Part shown: positions 41,782 to 50,101 of the stretch, in pieces
Layout: every line of letters starts with the position of its first letter
How positions within the stretch are numbered: position 1 is the stretch's first letter
Translations under genes and position numbers: made by a program
Origin: Palsa-506 sp963836355
Lineage (GTDB): Bacteria > Actinomycetota > Actinomycetes > Streptosporangiales > Streptosporangiaceae
DNA length: 64,000 bases
Direction of reading: 5' to 3'
Assembly (NCBI GenBank): GCA_963836355.1
Contig: CAWIJO010000002.1
Location: 1,302,001 to 1,366,000 of the forward strand
Notes under the pieces: generated by a model
What the model saw: the letters and a program-made list of their open reading frames with translations, nothing else
What the model was told of the DNA's origin: nothing
The model's database searches: none

Positions 41782-43203
41782 TCAGGCCAGCGCGCGGACG
41801 GCGTCGGCGAGCCGGTCGGCTACCCGCTGCGCCTGGCTCGCGTCCAGTGCCTCGACCATGACCCGGACGGCGTGCTCGGTCCCGCTCGCCCGGACCAGCA
41901 CACGACCGCTCCCGCCGAGTTCTGCCTCGGCTGCCGCGACTGCCGCCACGAGTTCGGCGGAGGAGCCAACCAGGGCCTTGTCCACCCCCGGCACGTTGAT
42001 GAGGACCTGCGGATACCTGGCCATTACCCGGGCCACCGCGCTCAGCGGCCGCCCACTCCTGGCCAGCACGGCAAGCAGCTGCAGGCTGGTCAGCAGCCCA
42101 TCGCCGGTCGTCGCGTGGTCGAGCAGGATAACATGGCCGGACTGCTCGCCGCCGAGCGTGAACTTTCCCTCGCGCATGGCCTCGAGGACGTACCGGTCGC
42201 CGACCGGGGTCTCGATCAGGTCGATGCCTGCCGCGCGCATCGCCTGCCGGAAGCCGAAATTGGCCATCACGGTGGTCACGACAGTGTTGCCAGCGAGCTG
42301 CCCGGTATCGCGCAGCTCAAGTGCGAGCACAGCCAGGATCTGGTCGCCGTCGACCACCTGGCCGTCCGCGTCGATCGCAAGGCACCGGTCCGCGTCGCCG
42401 TCATACGCGATCCCGGCGTCGGCCCGGTGCTCGGTCACTGCCGCCGTCAGCACGCCAAGGGAGGTGGAACCGCTGCGGTCATTGATGTTCAGCCCGTCGG
42501 GCTCCGCGCCGATCGCGACTACGTCAGCGCCCGCCCGGCTGAGCAGCAGTGGCGCCAGCGCAGACGCAGACCCGTGCGCACAGTCGACCACGATCCGCAG
42601 GCCGCCGAGCGGCAGGCCATCGCCAGGGCCATCCAGCGTCGCGAGCAGGTGGTCGAGGTATGCCTCCGCCTTGCCGGACGCATCCCGCACCCGGCCGAAC
42701 CCGCTCCTGGGCAAGAGGGCGGGCCCGGCAATCCCGGCCCCGGCATCCGCCCCGGCACCGGTCCCGGCGCTGCCCGCGCCGTGCAGCCTGAGCTCGATCT
42801 CGTCCTCGATGGCATCCGGCAGCTTCAGCCCGCCGAGTGCGAACAGCTTGATCCCGTTGTCGGGTGCCGGGTTGTGACTGGCGGATAGCATTACGCCAAG
42901 CTCGGCGTCGAGGGCGGCCGTCAGATAGGCAACGGCCGGCGTCGGCACGACGCCGAGCCTGAGCACGTCCACGCCGGAGCTAGCCAGGCCAGCGACCACA
43001 GCGGCCTCAAGGAACTCCCCCGATGCCCTGGGATCCCGGCCGACTACGGCGGCCGGCCTGCGGCCGGTCTCGCGCGCCTCGGCGAATGCGCCCATGTCAT
43101 CGAGAACCGCCGCCGCGGCAGCGGCCACGTCCATGGCTAGCCGGGCGGTTAGATCACGGCCAGCGATGCCGCGAACACCGTCCGTACCGAACAGCCGGCC
43201 CAC
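41782..43203 (-). CDS. glmM: Phosphoglucosamine mutase
   Basis: 473 aa, somewhat longer than the usual ~450 because of a Gly/Ala insert around residues 165-180. It converts glucosamine-6- to glucosamine-1-phosphate. RLFGTDGVRGIAGRDLT is the family start. MLSASHNPAPDNGIKLF carries the phosphoserine, AYDGDADRCLAID the metal loop, GGEQSGHVILLDHATTGDG the sugar-binding loop and LVRASGTEHAVRVMVE the phosphate-binding end. Upstream of glmS and downstream of rpsI on the same strand. Confidence 0.97.
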   Translation of the reverse strand: MGRLFGTDGVRGIAGRDLTARLAMDVAAAAAAVLDDMGAFAEARETGRRPAAVVGRDPRASGEFLEAAVVAGLASSGVDVLRLGVVPTPAVAYLTAALDAELGVMLSASHNPAPDNGIKLFALGGLKLPDAIEDEIELRLHGAGSAGTGAGADAGAGIAGPALLPRSGFGRVRDASGKAEAYLDHLLATLDGPGDGLPLGGLRIVVDCAHGSASALAPLLLSRAGADVVAIGAEPDGLNINDRSGSTSLGVLTAAVTEHRADAGIAYDGDADRCLAIDADGQVVDGDQILAVLALELRDTGQLAGNTVVTTVMANFGFRQAMRAAGIDLIETPVGDRYVLEAMREGKFTLGGEQSGHVILLDHATTGDGLLTSLQLLAVLARSGRPLSAVARVMARYPQVLINVPGVDKALVGSSAELVAAVAAAEAELGGSGRVLVRASGTEHAVRVMVEALDASQAQRVADRLADAVRALA

Positions 43204-43247
43204 TGGAACGCCCCCTGGTCTTCCGGTGCTGCCGCGCTAACCGGGCG

Positions 43248-43787
43248 TCAGCGCTTCGAGTACTGCGGCGCCTTGCGGGCCTTCTTCAGCCCGTACTTCT
43301 TGCGCTCCTTGACCCGGGCATCCCTGGTCAGGAAGCCCGCGCGCTTGAGCGTATTGCGGTTCTCCGGGTCGACAAGGATCAGCGCCCGCGCGATCCCGAG
43401 CCGCAGTGCGCCGGCCTGGCCGGTGACGCCGCCGCCGGTGATCCTGGCTACCACGTCAAACTGGTCTTCCGCGCCCAGCGTAACGAACGGCTCGCTGATG
43501 AGCTGCTGGTGCACCTTGTTCGGGAAGTACTCCGCTAGCGGCCGGTCGTTGACCCGCCACTGGCCGGTCCCCGGCAGGATACGAACCCGCGCGATGGCTT
43601 CCTTACGGCGGCCGGTACCCATCGCGTGGCCGGTCACCACCGGCTTGCGCGTCACCGCGCGGGCCGGGCCGCCAGCAGTCGCGTCACCGGTCTCGGTGGT
43701 GTATTCCGCTACATGCTCCCCCGCGGACCCGCCGGAGGCTGCATCGGCCGCCGCTGCGGGTGCCTGAACGTCAGTGGACTCAGCCAC
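43248..43787 (-). CDS. rpsI: 30S ribosomal protein S9
   Basis: 179 aa: a ~45-residue Ala/Gly/Thr/Glu-rich N-terminal extension common in actinobacteria, then TGRRKEAIARVRILPGTGQWRVNDRPL, and the basic C-terminal tail RKKYGLKKARKAPQYSKR that reaches the P-site tRNA. Follows rplM by 32 bases in the usual L13-S9 operon. Confidence 0.97.
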   Translation of the reverse strand: MAESTDVQAPAAAADAASGGSAGEHVAEYTTETGDATAGGPARAVTRKPVVTGHAMGTGRRKEAIARVRILPGTGQWRVNDRPLAEYFPNKVHQQLISEPFVTLGAEDQFDVVARITGGGVTGQAGALRLGIARALILVDPENRNTLKRAGFLTRDARVKERKKYGLKKARKAPQYSKR

Positions 43788-43819
43788 GGTGTCTTCCTCG
43801 CGCTTCCTCGTCGGCTCTC

Positions 43820-44299
43820 TTATTGCGCCGCGGCGCGGCTAGTCCCGGCCTGCTGCGTAATCTGCGTGATCTCGAACGGAACAGGCTGCTGTGCCTTGTG
43901 CGGATGATCGGGCCCTGCGTACACCTTGAGCTTGCGCAACATCTGCCTGCCCAGGGTGTTCTTCGGGAGCATGCCCTTGACCGCCTTCTCGACGGCCCTG
44001 GCCGGCTGCTTAGCCAGCAGGTCACCATAAGCGACCGAGCGCAGCCCGCCCGGATAGCCGGAGTGCCGGTATGCGCGCTTGTCCTGCAGCTTGTTGCCGG
44101 ACAGCGCGATCTTCTCCGCGTTAATGACAATCACGAAGTCGCCGGTGTCCACATGCGGCGCGAAGATCGGCTTGTGCTTGCCGCGCAGCAGGATGGCCGC
44201 CTGGCTGGCGAGCCGGCCGAGGACAACCTCATTGGCGTCGATGACATGCCACTGACGCTGGATATCGCCAGCCTTCGGGCTGAATGTGCGCACAGTCAT
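43820..44299 (-). CDS. rplM: 50S ribosomal protein L13
   Basis: 159 aa, slightly extended at the C-terminus. WHVIDANEVVLGRLASQAAILLRGKHKP, NAEKIALSGNKLQDKRAYRHSGYPGGLRS and MLPKNTLGRQMLRKLKVYAGPDHPHKAQ are the L13 blocks. ATG 44299 with GAAGG upstream. The leader contains a strong hairpin at 44331-44360. Confidence 0.97.
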   Translation of the reverse strand: MTVRTFSPKAGDIQRQWHVIDANEVVLGRLASQAAILLRGKHKPIFAPHVDTGDFVIVINAEKIALSGNKLQDKRAYRHSGYPGGLRSVAYGDLLAKQPARAVEKAVKGMLPKNTLGRQMLRKLKVYAGPDHPHKAQQPVPFEITQITQQAGTSRAAAQ

Positions 44300-44650
44300 A
44301 AGCCTTCGCGTGTGGGTCCGTGATCCTTGGCCGCGCCCGGGGCGATCCCTCCGGGCGCGGGAATCCGCAGCACCGGCCGCCGCTCAGCTGCCCGCAGACG
44401 GGCAGCGCGGGCATGCCAGTGCACATGGACGCGTTAGAAGGATACCGGCCGCAGCCGGCGACGGTCAAAGCGAAGTTGAAACGGGCCGGCCCTGGCAGCT
44501 CGTCCCGGGCTGCGCTGCCGCCATCGCCGGCCGGGCTCTGGGCAGCCAATCTCGCCGGTCGCCGGCGTCCGCAATCCTGCCAGCTAGGGGCCCGGAAGCG
44601 AAATGCGAGGACCGCGCTAACGCGCGCCCAGACAGCGATACGCTCGCCGC
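44300..44650. other. 351-bp divergent region upstream of rplM
   Basis: Contains the rplM-rpsI leader and promoter on the minus strand and the promoter of the large membrane protein on the plus strand. Apart from the hairpin at 44331-44360 I see no conserved gene or clear promoter boxes. Confidence 0.5.
44331..44360 (-). promoter_or_regulatory. Leader hairpin before rplM
   Basis: CCGCGCCCGG at 44331-44340 and CCGGGCGCGG at 44351-44360 form a perfect 10-bp stem with a 10-base loop, 32-61 bases before the rplM start. Position suits an autoregulatory or attenuation element of the L13-S9 operon. L13 leader RNAs are known in Bacillota, but I cannot claim homology. Confidence 0.5.
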
Positions 44651-46447
44651 ATGCGTTACCAGGGTGATGCGGACGGCGGCGCGGCGCCCGGCGGGCAGGA
44701 GCGCCCTCCAGGCCGCCCTGGGCTGTCCTGGCCGCGAGCGGGTGACAGTGATCAGCCTGGCCGCAGCGGCGCCAACTGGTACTCCGACGCCGACCGCGCC
44801 GGAGCCAGCGCGCCCGGCAGCGAGCGCACGGGCGGCTGGCCCGCGGACGCCGAGGGCTGGCCCGCCGATGCTGGCGGCTGGCCTACTGATGCCGATGGCG
44901 GGACCACGGGCACCGGGTACCCGGGCAGCTGGCCCGCGGACGGCCACGGCACCGGCAGCGGGGCACCCGGCTCCGGGTACACCGGCAACTGGTACTCGGA
45001 CGGCGGGTATTCCGATACCGGCTATGGCTACGGCGACGGCGAGTACGACGGCGGGCAGGAGCCCGCCGGCGAGCCGGGCGCTGGCGTCGCGGCTGACCTC
45101 ATGACGGCAGACGTCACTGCAGGCGGACCGAGGCCGGCCGGCGGGGCGGCTGGTGCCGATATATCACCGGCCGGCGCGATGGCCGAAGATCGCGTGCTGG
45201 CCGCCAGCGGCGCAACCCAGCCGGGCAGCGTGCCACCGGGTAGCGCCTTGTACGGGACGGCCGGCGGCACCGCGGGCAAGGGCCCCGTCCGGGGATACCC
45301 GCCGGCTCCTGGCCAGTCGGCCCCGGTCTACCCGCCGGGCCAGTTCTCGCCTTGGAACCAGCCGCCGGCCGGGACCAGGGACGGCCGGGCGGTAGCTGAA
45401 CCGTGGCGCGGCGCGGCGTCAGCCGAGCACGGGTACGCCGAGCCCGGCTATTCGGTCCTCGCCGTTTCAGATCCGGCCGCCGACGCGACGCCCACCCAGA
45501 CCTGGGCGGTGGCCGACGACCACCCGTCAGGCAGCTGGCGGGACATGCACCCCGGGGCGGGGCAGGCCGCGGGCACCGAGCGAGTTCCGGCGCCCGGCCG
45601 CCCGGCCGGGCGCGCCAAGACCAAGCCCCTCCCCGGCCGACCCGCCGCCAGCGCACCTGGCGGCCCGCCGGCGCGTGCTGCCCGCGGCGCAGCCCGGGGC
45701 AGGCGAGGACGTAAGGCGGCCAGGGCCAAGCGCTTCCGCGTCCTGCTGGCCACCGGACTTGCCGTGGTCGTGGCCGCGGCTACCGGCACGTATTTCTACC
45801 TGGCGGGCGGCCAGCGGCAGGCTGGCCAGCCTGCCGCGGCGCCCCGGGCCACGTCGACGGCGACGCAGCCTGATCAGCCGTCGGCGTCACCGACGCCGAC
45901 GGGCCGCTGGGGCCATATCCAGACCCGGCTGGCCGATCCGCAGAAGCTGACCCTGCACCAGCTCTTCCCGGTCCGGTTCAGCAGCGCGGGAGCCAGCTAC
46001 GGAAGGACCGCGATCAAGGCCGGCAAGCACTGCACCCCGGCAGTGCTCGGCAGCCGACTGCAAGCGGCCGTCAAGGCGGCAGATTGCTCGCAGGTCATGC
46101 GGGCGAGCTATCTGTCAGGCAGCCACAAGCTGATGGGCACGATCGGCGTACTGAACCTGCGGAGCGCGCGGCTCGCGCGCCGGGCGGGCGAGGCCACCGG
46201 GCCGTCCCAGTTCATCGCGCAGCTGCGCGGCGCCAAGGGCCTGACTCGCAGGCTGAACAAGGGAACCGGCATCGAGGAGGCCGAGGTCAAGGGTCACTAC
46301 CTGATTCTGATCTGGGCAGAGTTCGCGAACTTGCATGCCCCGAAGCACGCAGCGCAGAAAAAGGAACTCGTGCAGTTCTGTAACCGGTTGATCAAGAACA
46401 CCGCGAACGTGAGCCTCAGCCGACGGCTAGTCACCGGCAAGCCCTAG
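44651..46447 (+). CDS. Large single-span membrane protein with disordered cytoplasmic region
   Basis: 598 aa. Residues 1-~350 are low-complexity, rich in Gly, Ala, Pro, Asp, Trp and Tyr, with short imperfect repeats (GWPADAEGWPADAGGWPTDADGG; NWYSD twice). A basic patch (GRRGRKAARAKRFRV) precedes one membrane segment (about 363-385), then a Ser/Thr/Pro linker and a ~170-residue outer domain with cysteines in GKHCTPAV, AADCSQVM and QFCNRLI. Function unknown; such architecture is typical of actinobacterial surface-sensor or scaffold proteins. It shares layout, not clear sequence, with 29854-30807. The start ATG 44651 is the first in frame. Confidence 0.75.
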   Translation: MRYQGDADGGAAPGGQERPPGRPGLSWPRAGDSDQPGRSGANWYSDADRAGASAPGSERTGGWPADAEGWPADAGGWPTDADGGTTGTGYPGSWPADGHGTGSGAPGSGYTGNWYSDGGYSDTGYGYGDGEYDGGQEPAGEPGAGVAADLMTADVTAGGPRPAGGAAGADISPAGAMAEDRVLAASGATQPGSVPPGSALYGTAGGTAGKGPVRGYPPAPGQSAPVYPPGQFSPWNQPPAGTRDGRAVAEPWRGAASAEHGYAEPGYSVLAVSDPAADATPTQTWAVADDHPSGSWRDMHPGAGQAAGTERVPAPGRPAGRAKTKPLPGRPAASAPGGPPARAARGAARGRRGRKAARAKRFRVLLATGLAVVVAAATGTYFYLAGGQRQAGQPAAAPRATSTATQPDQPSASPTPTGRWGHIQTRLADPQKLTLHQLFPVRFSSAGASYGRTAIKAGKHCTPAVLGSRLQAAVKAADCSQVMRASYLSGSHKLMGTIGVLNLRSARLARRAGEATGPSQFIAQLRGAKGLTRRLNKGTGIEEAEVKGHYLILIWAEFANLHAPKHAAQKKELVQFCNRLIKNTANVSLSRRLVTGKP

Positions 46448-46529
46448 CGCCGCATCGCGCTGGCGGGGTTGCCCGGCCCGGGGTTTGCCCGCAGGCCCGG
46501 GTTGCCTGGCCCAGGGTTGTGCGGCCCGG

Positions 46530-46555
46530 GGACGTCCTGCCCCCCCAGGGCGTCC
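46530..46555. terminator. Hairpin between convergent membrane-protein gene and truA
   Basis: GGACGTCCTG at 46530-46539 and CAGGGCGTCC at 46546-46555 pair over ten positions with one wobble and a C-only loop. The 123-base gap between the two converging stop codons otherwise holds Gly/Pro-coding-like GC repeats. Confidence 0.55.
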
Positions 46556-46570
46556 GGCCGCGGTGTTTGC

Positions 46571-47398
46571 TCAGGGTTGTGCTGGCCCCGGCCGGACCCG
46601 GCGGGTGGCCAGCGCTCGCGCTGCGATTTCGCTGGCGGCCGGGTACCGGATCTCGTCAAGGCAAAGCCCGTGCGGCGGTGCCACCCGGACGGCCGGGTCG
46701 CGGATGCCGGCCGCGAGCACTTCGGCCGGCCAGCCGACCGGCTTGCTCCGGTCGCCGACCGCCAGCAGGGCGCCAGTAAGCGACCGCACCATGTTATGGC
46801 AGAACGCATCGGCTAGCACGGTCTCAACCGCGACGCCTGGCGCTGGCCTGGCCCAGGTCAGCTCGATCAGTGAGCGCACGGTGGTGGCGCCTGGCCGGCG
46901 GCGGCAGAAAGCCGCGAAGTCATGCTCGCCCAGGCAGGCGGCAGCTGCCTCGTTCATCCGCCCGACATCGAGCAGCCGGGGATGCCACAGCGTGTCGTGC
47001 CGGCGCAGCGGATCGGTGCCTACCGGATCATCGCAGACCCGGTAGGCATAACGCCGCCACAGTGCCGAGAAGCGCGCATCGAAATCCGCGGCCACCCTGG
47101 TGATCGCGCGCACTCGCACGTCGGCGGGGAGCAGCCGGGCCAGCCGCCGGGCCGCCGGGCCAGCCGCCTGCGCCCAGCAGGCGGCCGGCACATCAAGGTG
47201 AGCGACCTGTCCGCGGGCGTGCACGCCCGCGTCGGTCCGGCCTGCCACAGTCAGCCCGGGCGCGGCCGGCAGGGCCAGCACCCGGCCGAGCGCGTCCTCC
47301 ACGGTCTGCTGGACCGTCCGCAGGCCGGGCTGGCGGGCCCAGCCGTGGAAGGCGGAGCCGTCGTAAGCCAGGTCAAGCCGGAGCCGGACCACCGCCAC
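46571..47398 (-). CDS. truA: tRNA pseudouridine(38-40) synthase TruA
   Basis: 275 aa from GTG 47396-47398, directly before the conserved VVRLRLDLAYDGSAFHGWARQPGLRTVQ. ATG 47512 would add a 38-residue Ala/Gly/Ser-rich extension and lies inside a palindrome; it cannot be excluded. VAGRTDAGVHARGQVAHLD contains the catalytic Asp, and FCRRRPGATTVRSLIEL and FLAVGDRSKPVGW-like blocks follow. It modifies U38-U40 in the anticodon arm. Downstream of rplQ, as in mycobacteria. Confidence 0.9.
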   Translation of the reverse strand: MAVVRLRLDLAYDGSAFHGWARQPGLRTVQQTVEDALGRVLALPAAPGLTVAGRTDAGVHARGQVAHLDVPAACWAQAAGPAARRLARLLPADVRVRAITRVAADFDARFSALWRRYAYRVCDDPVGTDPLRRHDTLWHPRLLDVGRMNEAAAACLGEHDFAAFCRRRPGATTVRSLIELTWARPAPGVAVETVLADAFCHNMVRSLTGALLAVGDRSKPVGWPAEVLAAGIRDPAVRVAPPHGLCLDEIRYPAASEIAARALATRRVRPGPAQP

Positions 47399-47509
47399 GC
47401 TAGAGCCCGCCGGGCCGGACGCCGCCGCGCCGGACACCGCCGCGCCGGCGCTTTCCTGGCTGGCCGCGCCCGCCGGGCCGGCCGTTTCCTGGCCGTGCAC
47501 GCCATGGTT

Positions 47510-47563
47510 CATGATCGTGGCGGGTTTTGGGTGTGATAGCGCTCACAACCCTCCACGATCATG
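47510..47563. repeat. Diverged palindrome of the TGATCACGG family between rplQ and truA
   Basis: CATGATCGTGG at 47510-47520 and CCACGATCATG at 47553-47563 are perfect 11-base arms. The ends resemble the elements at 3547 and 35752 (CATGATCACGG), but the interior is different and carries a CRP-like site. The left arm includes the alternative ATG of truA. Confidence 0.7.
47532..47547. promoter_or_regulatory. Perfect CRP/GlxR-type site TGTGA-N6-TCACA
   Basis: TGTGATAGCGCTCACA at 47532-47547 matches the CRP-family dyad consensus at all ten fixed positions and is itself centred on AGCGCT. It lies 20-35 bases before the ATG alternative of truA, or about 135 bases before the GTG start. cAMP-dependent CRP/GlxR regulators of actinobacteria use this consensus. 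Binding is inferred only. Confidence 0.6.
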
Positions 47564-47584
47564 GCGGCGGGCTGGCCGCAGCGG

Positions 47585-47816
47585 TCAGCCGGTGCTCTTG
47601 TCGTCGTCGCCCGTAGTGTCGTCGCCCGTAGTGTCGTCGCCGGTAATGTCGGCGGCGGCCGCGGTGGCTGCATCGCCGTCGCCGACGGCGATATCTTCGT
47701 CGGCCGCATCCGCTGCTGCGTCATCCCCGGCTGCCGCTGCGTCATCCCCGGCTGCCGCTGCGTCATCCCCGGCTGCCCCGGTGTGCTCGGCTGCTGGCGT
47801 GCCCGCGGCCGGGATT
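47585..47816 (-). other. Likely out-of-frame acidic tail of L17
   Basis: One base out of the rplQ frame, from about 47815 down to a TGA at 47585, the reading is PAAGTPAAEH followed by repeated GDDAAAA and DDTTG units. This is the acidic Ala-rich tail usual for actinobacterial L17. A one-base insertion at about 47816 would explain the switch; corrected, L17 would be about 229 aa. Confidence 0.55.
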
Positions 47817-48275
47817 CTCGGCCGCGACTGCGGCCGACGCATCGGCTGCTACCGGGGCGGGACGGCCAGCGGCGGGCTGCCCCCGGCGGGCACGGCGCCG
47901 CCGCGGCTTGGCTTCCGTCTCCTCCTGGATCAGCTCGATCACCGCGAGAGACGCGTTATCGCCCTTGCGCGAGCCGATCTTGGTGATCCTCGTGTACCCG
48001 CCGTCACGGGCCGAGAAGCTCGGCCCGATCTCGGTGAACAACGAGTGCACGACGCCCTTGTCGGTGACCACCGTCAGCACCTGCCGCCGGGCATGCAGGT
48101 CACCGCGCTTGGCGTAGGTGATCAGCCGCTCGGCCAGCGGCCTGAGCCTGCGGGCCCTGGCCTCCGTCGTGGTGATCTTGCCGTGCTCGAAGAGCGCGGT
48201 CGCCAGGTTGGCCAGCATGTGCTTCTGATGGGCCGAGCTGCCGCCCAGTCGCGGTCCCTTGGTGGGCGTGGGCAT
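47763..48275 (-). CDS. rplQ: 50S ribosomal protein L17, possibly frameshifted near its end
   Basis: 170 aa as written. MPTPTKGPRLGGSSAHQKHMLANL, TTTEARARRLRPLAERLITYAKRGDLHARRQVL and YTRITKIGSRKGDNASLAVIEL are the L17 core (residues 1-~118). The last ~17 residues (NPGRGHASSRAHRGSRG) are basic and unlike family tails, while the next frame holds a typical acidic tail (see 47585-47816). The core is intact, so the protein should function either way. Sixty-one bases after rpoA. Confidence 0.93.
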   Translation of the reverse strand: MPTPTKGPRLGGSSAHQKHMLANLATALFEHGKITTTEARARRLRPLAERLITYAKRGDLHARRQVLTVVTDKGVVHSLFTEIGPSFSARDGGYTRITKIGSRKGDNASLAVIELIQEETEAKPRRRRARRGQPAAGRPAPVAADASAAVAAENPGRGHASSRAHRGSRG

Positions 48276-48336
48276 GGAAAAGTTCTCCTCGGTTCGCTAC
48301 TGGCGGGCTATCGGAGCCCGCCAGCACTGCTCGGTC

Positions 48337-49353
48337 TCAGTACTGCTCGGTCTCGACGTAGCTCTCGTCATCATCTGCGCCGTAACTGTCCGCGGCGGTG
48401 CCCGGGTCGAATCCGGGCGGCGAGTCCTTCAGCGCCAGGCCCATGTCGATGAGCTTCTGCTTGACTTCCTCGATGGACTTCGCGCCGAAGTTGCGGATGT
48501 CGAGCAGATCCTGCTCACTGCGGGCCACGAGTTCGCCGACGGTGTGGATCCCCTCGCGCTTAAGGCAGTTGTAGGAGCGGACGGTCAGATTCAGTTCCTC
48601 GATCGGCAGCGCCAGGTCAGCGGCGAGCGCGGCGTCGGTCGGCGACGGGCCGATGTCCACGCCCTCGGCATCGACGTTCAGCTCCCTGGCCAGGCCGAAG
48701 AGCTCGACCAGCGTCTTGCCGGCGCTTGCCACCGCGTCCCTGGGACGCATGCAGGGCTTGGTCTCGACGTCGAGGATCAGCCGGTCAAAGTCGGTCCGCT
48801 GCTCCACCCGGGTCGCCTCGACCTTGTAGGTGACCCGCATCACCGGCGAGTAGATCGAGTCGATCGGGATCCGGCCGATCTCCTGCCCCTGCTGCTTGTT
48901 CTGCGCGGCCGAGACGTAGCCGCGGCCACGCTCGACCGTCAGTTCCATCTCCAGCTTGCCCTTGCTGTTCAGGGTCGCGATATGCAGTTCCGGGTTGTGC
49001 ACCTCGACGCCGGCCGGCGGGGCGATGTCGGCGGCCGTCACCGGGCCGGGTCCCTGCTTGCGCAGGTACATCGGCACCGGCTCGTCATGCTCGGACGAGA
49101 CGACAAGCTCCTTGAGGTTCAAGATGATGTCGGTGACGTCCTCGGTGACGCCGGGGACGGTGGAGAACTCGTGCAGCACTCCCTCGATCCGGATGCTGGT
49201 CACTGCCGCGCCGGGGATCGACGAGAGCAGGGTCCGGCGGACCGAGTTCCCGATCGTGTAGCCGAAGCCCGGCTCGAGCGGCTCGATAACGAACCTGGAC
49301 CGGAACTCGTCTACCTGATCCTCGGTGAGGCTGGGACGCTGGGCGATGAGCAT
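48337..49353 (-). CDS. rpoA: DNA-directed RNA polymerase alpha subunit
   Basis: 338 aa. N-terminal assembly domain (residues ~1-235) with FVIEPLEPGFGYTIGNSVRRTLLSSIPGAAVTSI, a linker, and the C-terminal DNA/activator-binding domain (~250-315) with LTVRSYNCLKREGIHTVGELVARSEQDLLDIRNFG. The acidic ending DDDESYVETEQY is actinobacterial. GGAAGGA lies 7 bases before the ATG at 49353. Confidence 0.98.
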   Translation of the reverse strand: MLIAQRPSLTEDQVDEFRSRFVIEPLEPGFGYTIGNSVRRTLLSSIPGAAVTSIRIEGVLHEFSTVPGVTEDVTDIILNLKELVVSSEHDEPVPMYLRKQGPGPVTAADIAPPAGVEVHNPELHIATLNSKGKLEMELTVERGRGYVSAAQNKQQGQEIGRIPIDSIYSPVMRVTYKVEATRVEQRTDFDRLILDVETKPCMRPRDAVASAGKTLVELFGLARELNVDAEGVDIGPSPTDAALAADLALPIEELNLTVRSYNCLKREGIHTVGELVARSEQDLLDIRNFGAKSIEEVKQKLIDMGLALKDSPPGFDPGTAADSYGADDDESYVETEQY

Positions 49354-49404
49354 TTGACATTCCTTCCCGCGCTGCCCGTTATATGACAGCTGCGACTTCG
49401 CCGA

Positions 49405-49426
49405 CGGCCCCGGCTGGCCGGGGCCG
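49405..49426 (-). promoter_or_regulatory. 9-bp hairpin in the rpsD-rpoA spacer
   Basis: CGGCCCCGG (49405-49413), loop CTGG and CCGGGGCCG (49418-49426). It starts about 35 bases after the rpsD stop in transcript order. It may attenuate or protect the message between rpsD and rpoA. Confidence 0.5.
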
Positions 49427-49460
49427 CTGGCCGCCGCCGGGGCGACGGCCAGCAGGGGTA

Positions 49461-50087
49461 CTACTTCGAGTAGAACTCGACGATCAGCTGCTCCTGGACC
49501 TGGGTGTCGATCTGGGCCCGGACCGGGAGCGAGTGAATGAGGATTCGCATCTTGTCGGGGATTACCTCAAGCCAGGCGGGCGCGGGACGCTCGCCGGACT
49601 CGGCGCGGGCCACCACGAACGGCGTCATCTCAAGCGACTTCGGCCGCACCTCGATGATGTCGCTCTCGCTGACCCGGTAGGAGGGGATGTCGACCTTGCG
49701 GCCGTTGACCAGGATGTGGCCGTGGCCGACAAGCTGGCGCGCCATGTCCCGGCTCTTGGCGAACCCGGCCCGGTAGACCACGTTGTCGAGGCGGCTCTCC
49801 AGGATCTGGAGCAGCACCTCGCCGGTCTTCCCGCGCTTGCGGGTCGCTTCCTCGTAGTAGTTGTGGAACTGCCCCTCAAGGATGCCGTAGACCCGCTTGG
49901 CCTTCTGCTTCTCCCTGACCTGCAGCAGGAACTCGCTCTCCTTCGGCCGGTTCCGGCCGTGCTCGCCGGGCGGATAGGGCCGGATCTCAATCGGGCACTT
50001 CGGCGAGTCGCACTTGGCGCCCTTCAGGAACAGCTTCATCTTCTCGCGGCGGCAGCGCTTGCAGTCTGCACCGGTGTATCGAGCCAT
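49461..50087 (-). CDS. rpsD: 30S ribosomal protein S4
   Basis: 208 aa. ARYTGADCKRCRREKMKLFLKGAKCDSPKCPIE holds a CX2C...CX4C-like zinc cluster, as in the zinc-bearing form of S4. RQLVGHGHILVNGRKVDIPSYRVSESDII is the S4 RNA-binding domain. It binds 16S rRNA first in assembly and may feed back on the alpha operon. Confidence 0.98.
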   Translation of the reverse strand: MARYTGADCKRCRREKMKLFLKGAKCDSPKCPIEIRPYPPGEHGRNRPKESEFLLQVREKQKAKRVYGILEGQFHNYYEEATRKRGKTGEVLLQILESRLDNVVYRAGFAKSRDMARQLVGHGHILVNGRKVDIPSYRVSESDIIEVRPKSLEMTPFVVARAESGERPAPAWLEVIPDKMRILIHSLPVRAQIDTQVQEQLIVEFYSK

Positions 50088-50101
50088 GTTGTCGCTACTC
50101 C

